A stretch of DNA of 64,000 bases from Neobacillus sp. Marseille-Q6967 (GTDB lineage Bacteria; Bacillota; Bacilli; Bacillales; Cytobacillaceae), in the NCBI RefSeq assembly GCF_946151075.1, contig NZ_OX267715.1:620001-684000 (forward strand), written 5' to 3'. Below are positions 35,267-44,544 of this stretch, piece by piece. The position numbers and the translations under genes are program-made. The notes below the pieces were generated by a model that was not told where the DNA came from, did no database searches, and saw nothing but the letters and a program-made list of their open reading frames with translations. Position 1 is the first letter of the stretch; every line of letters starts with the position of its first letter.

Positions 35267-35668
35267 ATGAAATATCAACAAAAGGATTTTGACGAAAAAC
35301 TAAAGGGAAAAATTAAATATACGGAAGTGGTTTTAAAAGACCTTATCGAAAAATTGTTAAGTCAGAATTAGTCTGTTTTTGATAAGAAAAATTTGGATTT
35401 TGATGCGGGCTTCGATAAAGTTGGAGATAACCCTTTTGAACCTGGATACAGTTCCTCCTTTTCAATGGGTTTTACTGAAAAAAGCGGCGAACTTATTGAT
35501 TTACATATAATAAAAATATGGGAATGCGAACGTTCTTTCTTAGGTATGTCCATTTCAAAAAATATTCTTGGAAGCAAGGTTTATGGGGAACTCCTTGATG
35601 AAACTTTGGAAGAAGTGAAACAAGAATTAAAGGAATATATTGACGAAGTATTACAAGATGTAAATTAA
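35267..35668 (+). pseudogene. Hypothetical protein gene interrupted by an in-frame TAG
   Basis: ATG 35267 (GGAAGTGA upstream) opens a frame of 34 codons ending in TAG at 35369. The same frame continues without another stop to 35668, giving FDKKNLDFDAGFDKVGDNPF and a further 91 sensible codons. Restoring the stop (for example to GAG) yields one protein of 133 residues, acidic, soluble, ending in a coiled-coil-like EEVKQELKEYIDEVLQ. The second half has no start with a ribosome site. Function unknown. Confidence 0.55.
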
Positions 35669-35674
35669 CGTTTT

Positions 35675-35763
35675 TCTTTAACAAACGGGTGCTTGAGTTT
35701 AATAAAGAGTCGTAGCTGCGGCTCTTTTTCTTGTTCCACTAACAGGGCAGTTTAGTTGAACAA
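35675..35763. repeat. Dispersed palindromic repeat, copy 2 (full form)
   Basis: Module order: AACGGGTGCTTGAGTTTAAT, a G-C hairpin AGAGTCG-tag-CTGCGGCTCT with T tract (terminator-like), then CACTAACAGGGCAGTTTAGTT with arms TTGTTC...GAACAA. Follows the broken gene at 35267. Confidence 0.65.
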
Positions 35764-36225
35764 TCGTCATTAGCTTTTATTCAACAATCGGGCCATATTC
35801 TTGAATAAGGTGTTAGCCATCGAATAGTTTATATATAAGTAAATGACTATGTAGATTTATCTCATGATACGATAGGGCGTGTTTCTATAGGACGCCATTT
35901 TTTTGAATTAAAAGGGATCCGCAGTTCAGGATTGCATGGAAATGAGGTTATCTTTCCTTGAAATTCACAATAAGTAAGTTTGGACCAAATTTTAACTTGA
36001 CAGAATGTTTGATAAATAGTAACATTACTACCATAAATTAATTGTTTAATTGATTTCTCTAAATAAATAGATTACTTTAGCATGAGGTTAATAACTTTCT
36101 ATTGACTATATGAAAAAGTAAATATATAACAAAGAGGACAACTGTAATTATACTTCCTTATTGGAAGAAAGAAAATTACATAATTAGGTAGACTATTAAA
36201 AGGCTTGGCTGGGCCCGTTAAAAGT
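35764..36225. other. Gene-free stretch
   Basis: AT-rich, with no open frame carrying a ribosome site on either strand. I see no RNA motif I can name. It probably holds the promoter region of the dab operon. Confidence 0.5.
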
Positions 36226-36290
36226 AAACCGACAATTTTCAAAGTTTAATGGATTTAACCATTATGCTTAAAAAAATTGTCGGTTTTTTT
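36226..36290 (+). terminator. Large hairpin terminator or attenuator before dabB
   Basis: AAACCGACAATTTT (36226) pairs with AAAATTGTCGGTTT (36273), followed by TTTT; a nested TAATGG/CCATTA lies in the loop. No gene directly upstream needs it, so attenuation of dabB-dabA is possible. Confidence 0.65.
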
Positions 36291-36396
36291 GTTTTTAAAA
36301 ATAAAACAGAAAGGAATGTAGCGTAATGAAGGAAATCGGTCAAAGTCATATTTTCGGAATGATGGTTTCTTCCATACATCGATGGGGGGAAGTAAA

Positions 36397-37920
36397 ATGT
36401 TAATTTTTCTGCCAGAAATATTTTTTGGATTGCTTGCAATATCGGTGCTTAGCGGGCTATTCCTGTTATACCCAAGGGTTCCGCTATCTTTTGTTCGGCT
36501 TCACGTCGGTGTCACATTGCTGCCCCCGATCGCTGCCCTGCTGGCCCTTGTTACGAACAATGAGACCATGATTTATGGCCCCTGGCGGCTTGATTCCTTA
36601 TCATGGCTGCTGGCTTTGTTTGTCCTTACCATAGGTTTTATCGTGCAGCGCTATTCTGTTCGTTACTTACTAGGTGATCGTTCCTATCGAAAATATTTTG
36701 CTCTACTGACGATTACTACTACTGCTGATTCAGGTGTCTGGCTAAGCAATGACCTTCGCCTGCTGCTGGTTTGCTGGGGGGTTACACTCCTAGGACTGAC
36801 TTTGCTTATAAGATTAAAAAAAGAGTGGAGTGTTGCTAGAAACGCTGCTAAGCAATCCGGCCGTCTGTTTGCACTAGGCTGGCTTATCCTGTTGGGAGCT
36901 GTCATCTGGATCACCCAAACCACGGGGCATTGGCAGCTGTCGCTCGTCCTCACCAAAAGCAGTCTTGCACAGCTTGATTCATGGGAAAGGACTTGTATTA
37001 ACCTGCTACTAATCTTGGCTGTCGTGATTCCGGCAGCACAATGGCCTTTCCAACGCTGGCTGTTAGATTCAGTAGTGGCTCCAACGCCCGTCTCCGCGGT
37101 AATGCATGCGGGATTAGTGAATGCAGGCGGAATTATCTTGACTCGATTTTCACCGCTTTTTAGCGGAGATATAGCCCAAATTGTTTTGCTTCTATTGTCC
37201 AGTGTTTCAGTCATGATAGGGACGGGAATTATGCTGGTCCACGTTGATTTTAAACGGCAGCTGGTCGGGTCTACGATTGCACAGATGGGGTTCATGTTAA
37301 TCCAATGTGCATTAGGTGCTTATTTGGCAGCCATTATCCACGCTGTCTTACATGGTCTATTCAAATCAACCCTTTTCTTACAGGCTGGCTCTGCGCTTCA
37401 TCACCACGAGGAGCCAACCTCCGGGACGAACCAGCCAAATTCATTATTATGGACAATTACTGGCGGGATTTTAGGCCTCCTGGTGGCAATTGGTCTTTGG
37501 ATGTCTTCTCCTGGAGAGGGTTATCAATTGATAAGCGCTCTTACCTTAGGATGGTCAGTTTCATTTGCCTGGACCCAGCTCATGGCTTTTGGATCCGGAC
37601 GTATCGGGCGCATAGCAGGATTTTCTTTGTTTGCAGGAGCGGCAATTGTATACAGTTTGGTACATGATGCTTTTTATGGTGTGTTACAAGATACTATCCC
37701 GAAAGGAATTCAACCACCGGCACCAGCAGCCATTTTGATACTGATTACCTTATTGGCCGGAAGTGCTGCAGGTGTACGGCTGGCTCGTCATCGTTCATCA
37801 ACTGTCTATGCTCTCATTTATCTTTGGCTTGTACGATTAGGTGAGCCTCAAAATGATTTGGTCGAAAGTCATCCTAAGCATTTGACACAATCATTCTTTA
37901 GAGGAGGTCATTTACGATGA
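36397..37920 (+). CDS. dabB: DabB: proton-conducting membrane subunit of the inorganic carbon transporter
   Basis: A 507-residue NuoL/MrpA-like membrane protein with about 13 hydrophobic segments. The antiporter-type core is visible: PTPVSAVMHAGLVNAGGIIL (the conserved Lys-loop region of NuoL) and HAVLHGLFKSTLFLQAGS. Coupled to a DUF2309 protein it is DabB, which with DabA takes up CO2/bicarbonate driven by the proton gradient; the B. subtilis pair is YbcD/NdhF-YbcC. ATG 36397 follows GGGGGAAG. The stop overlaps the dabA start (ATGA). Confidence 0.9.
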   Translation: MLIFLPEIFFGLLAISVLSGLFLLYPRVPLSFVRLHVGVTLLPPIAALLALVTNNETMIYGPWRLDSLSWLLALFVLTIGFIVQRYSVRYLLGDRSYRKYFALLTITTTADSGVWLSNDLRLLLVCWGVTLLGLTLLIRLKKEWSVARNAAKQSGRLFALGWLILLGAVIWITQTTGHWQLSLVLTKSSLAQLDSWERTCINLLLILAVVIPAAQWPFQRWLLDSVVAPTPVSAVMHAGLVNAGGIILTRFSPLFSGDIAQIVLLLLSSVSVMIGTGIMLVHVDFKRQLVGSTIAQMGFMLIQCALGAYLAAIIHAVLHGLFKSTLFLQAGSALHHHEEPTSGTNQPNSLLWTITGGILGLLVAIGLWMSSPGEGYQLISALTLGWSVSFAWTQLMAFGSGRIGRIAGFSLFAGAAIVYSLVHDAFYGVLQDTIPKGIQPPAPAAILILITLLAGSAAGVRLARHRSSTVYALIYLWLVRLGEPQNDLVESHPKHLTQSFFRGGHLR

Positions 37921-40529
37921 ATACAACATTAGCAAAAACATTACATTGGGAAAAGCAGCCTGATACCCTCGATTTTGATCTTAATGACTTGGTGAAATCC
38001 GCCAGTAGCGTCATTGTACCGCTCGGGCCTATTAACACATTTGCAGCACGCAACCCCTGGGTAGGCTTGGAGGGACAACCGTTTGAAAAAATGGCACGCT
38101 GGCTCAAAGATACTTGTGATGTAGATATCTACCCCAATGATTCCGTATTTCAGTCTGCACGGGATCGTGGAGAGATTGATCAGGATTTTTTAGAAAAGGG
38201 ATTTCAACATTGGCTAAACTCACAGTCTTTGGAGTTGCCGCGTGAGGTCGCAGAGCGGTTTTGCCGGGCTGCACTTTTACAGAATCAACCATATTCAAGT
38301 ACTTTGGAAACACCTGAGTTAAAAAGCATGGCAAGAAAACTAAACCGTTTTACATCCCAAATGACAGAAAAACATTCGGTCAAAACCTATAGTCAGCGCT
38401 TGGAACAACTGGGAAGGGTGAATGCAGCACACGAGTTAAACCGCCATATTATCAAGTGGTGTAAATTGTTTTTGGATAAGTCCCAGGCTGTCTGGTCGAT
38501 GCCTAATCGGGAAGAAGGTTTCTATCATGCGTGGCGGAAACTAGTCCAGCATGACCCGGCACTTAGCCGTAAGGTACGTAAACAACTAAGTGAGTTGCCG
38601 GAAGAAGCAGACGCTGCCTTAATAGAAGTTTTGCTTTTACTGGAAATTCCTTTCTCGGAAATCCAAGACTATTTTGAAGCACATTTCCTTGCTTTGCCGG
38701 GCTGGGGGGGAATGATGCTTTGGCGCTCACAGCAATCAGCCGAAGAAACTTCACTGCTGCTTGACTATTTAGCTGTACGAATTTCGATGGAATGGGCTTT
38801 AGTTAAACCCTGTGTTCCCTTGCCTGAAAAAAGAAATGATAAAGTAAATCTAGAACCATTAATTGCAGCTTGGGCGGAATGGGGGAACCTGCCAATCAAT
38901 GCTTGGTTACAGTTATCCTCTACAGAAATAAAGGCACGTTTGGCCCTTGCGTATCGTTTTGATAAGATTCTACGCAATCGGCTTTTGCTTGAAGCATGGG
39001 AAAAAACATATGAAGACCAATTGAAGACGATGATTACATCCCAACAGCCTGCTGTAGCGGCAGAAAATGTAAAGCCGGCACTCGCTCAATTTGTATTTTG
39101 TATTGATGTGCGTTCAGAGCCTTTTCGCCGCAAACTTGAAAAAGCAGGAGATTTTGAGACCTTTGGAACAGCAGGCTTTTTCGGATTGCCGATTGAAACC
39201 TGCGAGCTTGGCAGTAACCACACGCATAACTCTTTGCCGGTAATGTTTAAACCGCAATACAAAGTAAAAGAGTTTTCACCAGAGTTTGAATCCTTTCAAC
39301 AACGGCATCAGGTAGTCAGTTCACTCGGTTATACATTTAAAACGATGAAACATAATTTGGTTTCCAGCATGGTGCTTCCGGAAATTAGCGGTCCCTGGCT
39401 CAGCCTGCAAACGCTGGCTCGCAGCTTTATGCCTCGGAGTGCAGGCCGGACATTAAGTAAATTGCTCGAAACATGGCTGCATAAACCATCCACGGAACTC
39501 TCACTTGACTATACGCAAAAATCGGAAACAGATCTGCCAATTGGATTTTCCGTGAAAGAAAAAGTACACTATGTACGGCAAGCGCTAAAAATGATGGGAC
39601 TCACCGATCAATTTGCACCACTAGTGGTTATTTGCGGACATGGAAGTCACAGCACGAACAATCCATATCGTTCCGCACTCGACTGCGGTGCATGCGGAGG
39701 AGCATCAAGCGGATTCAATGCACGGGTGCTGGCAGCCTTGTGTAATCTTCCAAACGTAAGGAAGAGCCTCGAAACAGAGGGAATTATCATTCCGAAAGAT
39801 ACCGTTTTTGCAGCCGCCGAGCATATTACCACACTTGATGAATTACGTTGGCTTTATGTTCCGGAACTATCAGTTAAAGCTAAGGAAGCATTTAAACGTG
39901 TCCAAGCCGAGTTGCCAAAGGTGAGTGAGGAAGCCAATGCCGAGCGGATTCCGCAATTGCCAAATCTCGGAACCCATCTCAAGAATCCGAAGGCTGAGGC
40001 GCAGCGCCTTTCAGAAGATTGGAGTGAGGTCCGTCCGGAATGGGGCTTGGCACGTAACGCTGCGTTTATCATTGGGGAACGCCGGCTGACCCAAGACTGC
40101 AATCTGGGAGGAAGAGTTTTCCTCAACAATTATAACTGGAAGAAGGATAAAAACGGTGCTATTCTCGCCAACATTATTTCCGGGCCGGCAACGGTAGCTC
40201 AATGGATTAACCTGCAATATTATGCATCTACTGTTGCCCCTCATTATTATGGCAGCGGGAATAAAACAACCCAAACCGTGACAGCCGGTCTCGGGGTCAT
40301 GCAGGGGAACGCCAGTGACTTATTATCCGGACTTCCCTGGCAGTCTGTTATGAAATCGGATGAAGAGGCATATCATGAGCCACTGCGTTTGCTGGTGGTC
40401 ATCCAAGCACCGAGGGGCTATGTGAAACGGATGCTGGACCACGATCATGCCTTTCATCAAAAAGTGAAAAACGGATGGATTCGGCTTGCGTCCATTGATC
40501 CGGAAGGACACTGGGAGAGTTGGTCTTAA
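37917..40529 (+). CDS. dabA: DabA: carbonic-anhydrase-like subunit of the inorganic carbon transporter
   Basis: An 870-residue DUF2309 protein. Zinc ligands expected from the Halothiobacillus DabA structure-function work are present: C395 and D397 (FCIDVRSEP), H575 (ICGHGSHS) and C590 (DCGACGG); the 15-residue H-to-C spacing matches. DabA is a peripheral, beta-carbonic-anhydrase-like protein that hydrates CO2 vectorially when bound to DabB. Starts in a 4-bp overlap with dabB. Such pairs occur in several heterotrophic bacilli, where they support growth at low CO2. Confidence 0.94.
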   Translation: MNTTLAKTLHWEKQPDTLDFDLNDLVKSASSVIVPLGPINTFAARNPWVGLEGQPFEKMARWLKDTCDVDIYPNDSVFQSARDRGEIDQDFLEKGFQHWLNSQSLELPREVAERFCRAALLQNQPYSSTLETPELKSMARKLNRFTSQMTEKHSVKTYSQRLEQLGRVNAAHELNRHIIKWCKLFLDKSQAVWSMPNREEGFYHAWRKLVQHDPALSRKVRKQLSELPEEADAALIEVLLLLEIPFSEIQDYFEAHFLALPGWGGMMLWRSQQSAEETSLLLDYLAVRISMEWALVKPCVPLPEKRNDKVNLEPLIAAWAEWGNLPINAWLQLSSTEIKARLALAYRFDKILRNRLLLEAWEKTYEDQLKTMITSQQPAVAAENVKPALAQFVFCIDVRSEPFRRKLEKAGDFETFGTAGFFGLPIETCELGSNHTHNSLPVMFKPQYKVKEFSPEFESFQQRHQVVSSLGYTFKTMKHNLVSSMVLPEISGPWLSLQTLARSFMPRSAGRTLSKLLETWLHKPSTELSLDYTQKSETDLPIGFSVKEKVHYVRQALKMMGLTDQFAPLVVICGHGSHSTNNPYRSALDCGACGGASSGFNARVLAALCNLPNVRKSLETEGIIIPKDTVFAAAEHITTLDELRWLYVPELSVKAKEAFKRVQAELPKVSEEANAERIPQLPNLGTHLKNPKAEAQRLSEDWSEVRPEWGLARNAAFIIGERRLTQDCNLGGRVFLNNYNWKKDKNGAILANIISGPATVAQWINLQYYASTVAPHYYGSGNKTTQTVTAGLGVMQGNASDLLSGLPWQSVMKSDEEAYHEPLRLLVVIQAPRGYVKRMLDHDHAFHQKVKNGWIRLASIDPEGHWESWS

Positions 40530-40570
40530 CCTCTTTCCCGGTTTATATATATGTCCTTGTGTGAAGGCTG

Positions 40571-40622
40571 CTTTTCTTTCCGGCGCTTTTGTAGCAATGC
40601 TACAAAGCTTTCCGAAAGAAAG
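40571..40622 (+). other. Long intercistronic hairpin in the dab operon
   Basis: TTTCTTTCCGG-cGCTTTTGTAGC-aat-GCTACAAAGC-TTTCCGAAAGAAA: two stacked stems, loop of 3 nt, no T tract after it. Possibly an RNA processing or stability element between dabA and the ybcI-like gene. Confidence 0.6.
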
Positions 40623-40717
40623 TCGTCACATGGGGGGAAAAGATTGTTTTTTAGAATATTATAGGCAATATTTGGCCATCTATGAATGTAACTTTGAAAA
40701 AAGGAAAAGGAATTGGT

Positions 40718-41083
40718 ATGGAAAAAACAAAAGGAACACTTGAAGCTGAAATAAGCAAAGCTTTAACACATTGGGAGAAAAATTATCTTGGACGAGGCTC
40801 CGTATCTGTTAAATCGGATATCTTACGGGATATGGTGATTGTAATACTCCGCGGTATACTAACTGCTGCTGAATATACAGTATGTCTGGATAAAGATGGA
40901 TTGTTATCAGTAAAAGAACATCGCAACAATTTAGTGGAATCCGGTCTGGATGATTTAAAAGAAATTATCTTAACGATAACAGGGGAAGAAGTAGTAAGTT
41001 TTCACACCGATATTAGTACACAAACTGGAGAACGAGTAATGGTCTTTAAGCTTTCCAGTGACCTGCAAAGCAAATTATGTTAA
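40718..41083 (+). CDS. ybcI: DUF2294 protein (YbcI-like)
   Basis: A 121-residue soluble protein. RGSVSVKSDILRDMVIVILRG, LTAAEYTVCLDKDG and FHTDISTQTGERVMVF match the DUF2294 pattern. In B. subtilis the DUF2294 protein YbcI sits in the same operon as the DabA homologue YbcC, so gene order supports the name. ATG 40718 has AAGGAA upstream; the frame extends to 40682 without support. Function unknown, but conserved linkage suggests a part in carbon uptake or its control. Confidence 0.75.
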   Translation: MEKTKGTLEAEISKALTHWEKNYLGRGSVSVKSDILRDMVIVILRGILTAAEYTVCLDKDGLLSVKEHRNNLVESGLDDLKEIILTITGEEVVSFHTDISTQTGERVMVFKLSSDLQSKLC

Positions 41084-41181
41084 AAACAAAAGGATATGTT
41101 CGGACTCGCGCATTTTTCATATAAGAAAGAGTCAGGAAACTTATTTGGAACAAAATTCAAAACATTTATGGGGTGAATTTG

Positions 41182-41676
41182 ATGTCTAGAGATGAAAAGA
41201 AAAAAGTACTATTTGTGATTGGAATGGAGCAGAAATTAGAACGATTCATTAAAGAAGAAACCAATGTAAATCCGGAAAACATGATCATCTTACAAACATA
41301 TCAGCCAGTCGTTTCATACCCCTTCGACGATTTAATGAGGGACATCATTATTGCTGTGTATCAGGATAATGTTGAGGAAATCGTTGTGGTCTCCACAAAT
41401 GATTATCAAAAGAATACTGGGGATATACTGAACAAAATATATAAAAACAAAGAATTACAGGACAAGATTCAAACATTAGATTATCTTTTTAAAAATTGCA
41501 TGCCGGAATTTCCTGAGGGTACGGTAAGTGTATGGCTACAGGGAGGCAAAACTTTAACCGATAGCGTACAAAAAACTGTTAACATCATACGCAAACATCC
41601 GCTGCTGCCGTCACATGTTAAGGTCAAAGAATTATATATTGATCAGGGGAATGAAAAGCTATCAGAAATTGTCTAA
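41182..41676 (+). CDS. ybcF: Beta-carbonic-anhydrase-like protein lacking the zinc ligands (YbcF-like)
   Basis: A 164-residue protein that aligns by pattern with beta-carbonic anhydrases: the CMDSR strand reads GMEQK, the RNAG turn reads QTYQ, and the GHTDCG zinc motif reads STNDY after the hydrophobic EEIVVV. Thus Cys, His and Cys ligands and the Asp-Arg dyad are all replaced, and no catalytic zinc site remains. B. subtilis YbcF, in the same operon context, is annotated as a putative carbonic anhydrase. ATG 41182 has GGGGTGA 5 nt upstream. Likely a structural or regulatory partner of DabAB, by inference. Confidence 0.65.
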   Translation: MSRDEKKKVLFVIGMEQKLERFIKEETNVNPENMIILQTYQPVVSYPFDDLMRDIIIAVYQDNVEEIVVVSTNDYQKNTGDILNKIYKNKELQDKIQTLDYLFKNCMPEFPEGTVSVWLQGGKTLTDSVQKTVNIIRKHPLLPSHVKVKELYIDQGNEKLSEIV

Positions 41677-41705
41677 GAAACTATTGCTTATGTATATAAT
41701 GAAAT

Positions 41706-41747
41706 AAAAGTCTTAATTCCTCCAATTATAGGGATTAAGACTTTTTG
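41706..41747 (+). terminator. Terminator of the dab operon
   Basis: AAAAGTCTTAAT ... ATTAAGACTTTTT stem with T tract. Confidence 0.85.
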
Positions 41748-41931
41748 TTTTTTATTTTAATTATTGTTACAGTAATTAAACTATTATTAAATTACACGCA
41801 CCGACTTGTATATTAAATAAATTAATTGTATAAGAGTATTCTTAAAGAATGATACTCGGCAGAAAATATTTTCAAAAACGGAAAATTGTTAACATATATC
41901 AAATTTAGAAATTTTAAAAGGAGAGGGGAGT

Positions 41932-42189
41932 ATGAGTGAATTAAATAAAAAGGAGTTACCTGAAAATTATTATTTATTAGCTGATGAATTATATTTACTC
42001 TTAAAAAAAATTGGCGGCTTAGAAAAAATGCAGTTTTTTGGAGTTAGGGCTATACATACAAGTAATTTTTATTATTGGAAAATAAGATATAATGGACAAA
42101 ATCTATTAGTAAGGGTTACGAAGGACTTAAACGATACCAACAAAAAAGTCCTTCTCCCTAGAGAGAAGCTGATCAACCCTTTGTTATAA
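41932..42189 (+). CDS. Hypothetical protein
   Basis: An 85-residue basic soluble protein beginning MSELNKKELPENYYLLADEL. GGAGAGGGGAG precedes ATG 41932 at good spacing, which supports translation. No motif, membrane segment or signal is evident; FFGVRAIHTSNFYYWKIRYN looks like a small beta-sheet. It lies alone between the dab terminator and repeat copy 3. Not recognised. Confidence 0.6.
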   Translation: MSELNKKELPENYYLLADELYLLLKKIGGLEKMQFFGVRAIHTSNFYYWKIRYNGQNLLVRVTKDLNDTNKKVLLPREKLINPLL

Positions 42190-42197
42190 TAGTTTCT

Positions 42198-42238
42198 TCT
42201 CTTATTAAACTAACGGGCAGGTTAATTGAATAAGGCAG
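42198..42238. repeat. Dispersed palindromic repeat, copy 3
   Basis: CTTATTAAACTAACGGGCAG then GTTAATTGAATAAG: arms CTTATT/AATAAG and CTAAC/GTTA around GGGCAG. Confidence 0.65.
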
Positions 42239-42444
42239 TAATCGAATTGAAGAAAAAATTCTGCAAACACACACTTCTTCGGTACTCCAATTTATTGTAT
42301 TAACAAAAAAGATAATTTAATAAAAAAGGCAAACACAATACTGTGCTTGTCTAACTAAAGGTGAAATATTAGACCAAAAGTTTGAGCTAAAGATAGCATT
42401 CTTATGAAACAGACTTTAAACCTTTCGTTAATCTTTTCAGGTGC

Positions 42445-43458
42445 CTACTCGTAGTTTGCTCTTGCTAGCCAATCCCTGTCAGGAGCCATTGGAGGTTGCT
42501 CAAGCCACCTATTTTTAATCATAATATTTGCCCCATCCTCAGCGTACCTTTGTATATCTACTGTCAATTTCGCATAAAGAACAGATAAATCTATTCGTAG
42601 ACTGACTGATGAACTAGTACCGTAAAATCCAATACTTAAAGCAATCAATGAAGTGGTATAAAACATCATAATCTTTTCAGAAAATGTAAAATGTGTACTA
42701 GTGGTTACATCACTGTCCCAAGTCATAGGAATAGGGAGCGCACTCTTCTTTAACTTTTTCCCGAAATTTTCAACATGCCTTTTTGCAATTCCTATACCTC
42801 TTACAAAAAACTTAGTAACTTCTTTAGTTCGTGCAACTTGACTAAATCCAATTAAGGTAGCTACTCCCAAAGCATTTCTTTGGAGATTATCATATAATTC
42901 CGTAATTTCTATAGCTGTAAGAGGTCGCTTTTCTCCAAAATCCCATAAAAAACTTTGTTTATCAACAAAATCTATATGATCATAATTAGAAAAATACGGA
43001 GGTCTGATATAAAGACCTTTTGAAAGTAATAGATCTTTTGAATTAGTATATAGCGTCATATACTCTGAAAGGCATTCTTTATAAAAATTAGTTATATCTG
43101 ACCTGACGGATAAAGATAAACTTAAACTATAGCCATTTAGTCCGATTCTGGACATTTGATGAATGAAATTTAAAATATAAGAATCAGAAAACAGTCTTGG
43201 TGCAGTTAAATCTACGTCCTCCTCAATTTTAAAACCATGTGGTAAAGGATACTTTTCTTCCGTTAGGAATGATTTGATTTTATTTATATGTGCTTGAGAT
43301 AATTGTAGGGAATATTCAATTATTGTTTTTATTTCTGTATCCTCAACTTTTTCTAAGAAATAGGTGTTAATGCAAATACTAGCAGTATCATTCATATACT
43401 GTTCCCAAAGATGTGCTATTTCTGCTGATGTAAGTCGTATTTGTTTTTCCTGTGTCAT
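42445..43458 (-). CDS. DUF3231 family protein, paralogue 1
   Basis: About 337 residues, intact. Two similar halves are visible: each starts with L-T-x-x-E-I (RLTSAEIAHLWEQYMND; PLTAIEITELYDNLQRN) and contains a helix with a K-x-H-(V/I)-x-K/N pattern (SQAHINKIK; AKRHVENFG), suggesting tandem four-helix, ferritin-like bundles. HGFKIEEDVDLTAPRLFSD and AEDGANIMIKNRWLEQPP are shared by all four copies in this window. ATG 43458 follows ACAGGTGG. Function unknown; found mainly in spore formers. Downstream of paralogue 2 on the same strand. Confidence 0.85.
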   Translation of the reverse strand: MTQEKQIRLTSAEIAHLWEQYMNDTASICINTYFLEKVEDTEIKTIIEYSLQLSQAHINKIKSFLTEEKYPLPHGFKIEEDVDLTAPRLFSDSYILNFIHQMSRIGLNGYSLSLSLSVRSDITNFYKECLSEYMTLYTNSKDLLLSKGLYIRPPYFSNYDHIDFVDKQSFLWDFGEKRPLTAIEITELYDNLQRNALGVATLIGFSQVARTKEVTKFFVRGIGIAKRHVENFGKKLKKSALPIPMTWDSDVTTSTHFTFSEKIMMFYTTSLIALSIGFYGTSSSVSLRIDLSVLYAKLTVDIQRYAEDGANIMIKNRWLEQPPMAPDRDWLARANYE

Positions 43459-43524
43459 TGTTACCACCTGTTTTCTTATAGTTCATCTTGTGTAAAATCA
43501 ATTCAAGGTTGTGAGGATTTCAAT

Positions 43525-44544
43525 TTAATTTTTATAATTCTTCCTAGCAAGTTTCTCTCGATCTGATGCACTGGGAGGCTTTTCCATCCATCTGTTTTTC
43601 ACCATAATGTTAGCTCCATCTTCCGCATATCTTTGGATGTCTGAAATAAATGAATTATACATTCTCTCTAAATCCACTCTTGGACTTGATGTAACACTAA
43701 ATCCAAAAAGACCAAGGCTCATTGCGATTAACTCAGATGTAAAGAACATTATTAGCTTTTCAGAAAAAGTATACTGAGTTGAATTCGTAACCTCATTTGA
43801 CCATGTTACTGGAGAAGGAATGTCACTTTCTTGTAATTTAACAGCCATATCTTCTATTTGCTTTTTCGCAATATTAGCACCTTTAATCAAAAAGTTTATT
43901 ACATCTTTTGAAGAAGAAATCTGGCTAAAACCAAACAGGGTAGACATTCCTAAAGCACTTCTTTGGATGTTGGAAAATAGGTTTGAAATTTCTAATGCTG
44001 TTAGTGTTCTCTTATCACCAAAATAATCCCACATAAAACCTTGCTGCTTTACATATTCCACATGTTCAAGATTTTGTATGTATGGCGCTCTAATGTAAAG
44101 TCCCTTTTCAAGTAATACATCTTTTGCCATTTCATATAAATTCATGGACTCTGTTAGACATTCCTTGTAAAAATTTGTAATGTCAGACCTTACGGCAATT
44201 GCTAAACTCAAAGCGTAAGAAATACCACCAATTTTCCCCATCTGATGAATAAATTCCAAGACATAATTATCGGAAAAAAGCCTTGGAGCTGTTAAGTCAA
44301 CATCCTCTTCTAGCTTAAAACCATGAGGGATTGCATTTTTTTCTTCTTTAAATATTGCTTTTATTTTATTTACATGGGCAGTAGAGAGCTCTAAAGCGTG
44401 CTTAATAACCGGCTTAATGTCAGTATCCTCAGCTTTTTCTAAAAAATAAGCAAGCATACACATACCGGCACTATCATTCATATACTGCGTCCATAGCTGA
44501 GACATTTCCCCAGAGGTGAGTCTAATTTGTTTTTGTTCCTCCAT
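43525..44544 (-). CDS. DUF3231 family protein, paralogue 2
   Basis: 339 residues, intact, roughly half identical to paralogue 1 by eye (same LTSGEMSQLWTQYMNDSAG start, EEDVDLTAPRLFSDNYVLEF, EKGLYIRAPYI, AEDGANIMVKNRWMEKPP). ATG 44544 with GGAGGTTAG upstream. It lies 66 nt before paralogue 1 and both may be on one transcript, divergent from the CBO0543-like gene at 44725. Predicted soluble and all-helical. Function unknown. Confidence 0.85.
   Translation of the reverse strand: MEEQKQIRLTSGEMSQLWTQYMNDSAGMCMLAYFLEKAEDTDIKPVIKHALELSTAHVNKIKAIFKEEKNAIPHGFKLEEDVDLTAPRLFSDNYVLEFIHQMGKIGGISYALSLAIAVRSDITNFYKECLTESMNLYEMAKDVLLEKGLYIRAPYIQNLEHVEYVKQQGFMWDYFGDKRTLTALEISNLFSNIQRSALGMSTLFGFSQISSSKDVINFLIKGANIAKKQIEDMAVKLQESDIPSPVTWSNEVTNSTQYTFSEKLIMFFTSELIAMSLGLFGFSVTSSPRVDLERMYNSFISDIQRYAEDGANIMVKNRWMEKPPSASDREKLARKNYKN

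Noticed and set aside
36226-36290. Riboswitch or T-box before dabB
   Set aside because: Only a simple long hairpin with T tract is seen; no specifier loop, T-box sequence or known aptamer motif recognised.
42326-42350. Possible terminator hairpin after DUF3231 paralogue 1
   Set aside because: GCAAACACA/TGTGCTTG pairing has mismatches and no clear T tract on the minus strand.
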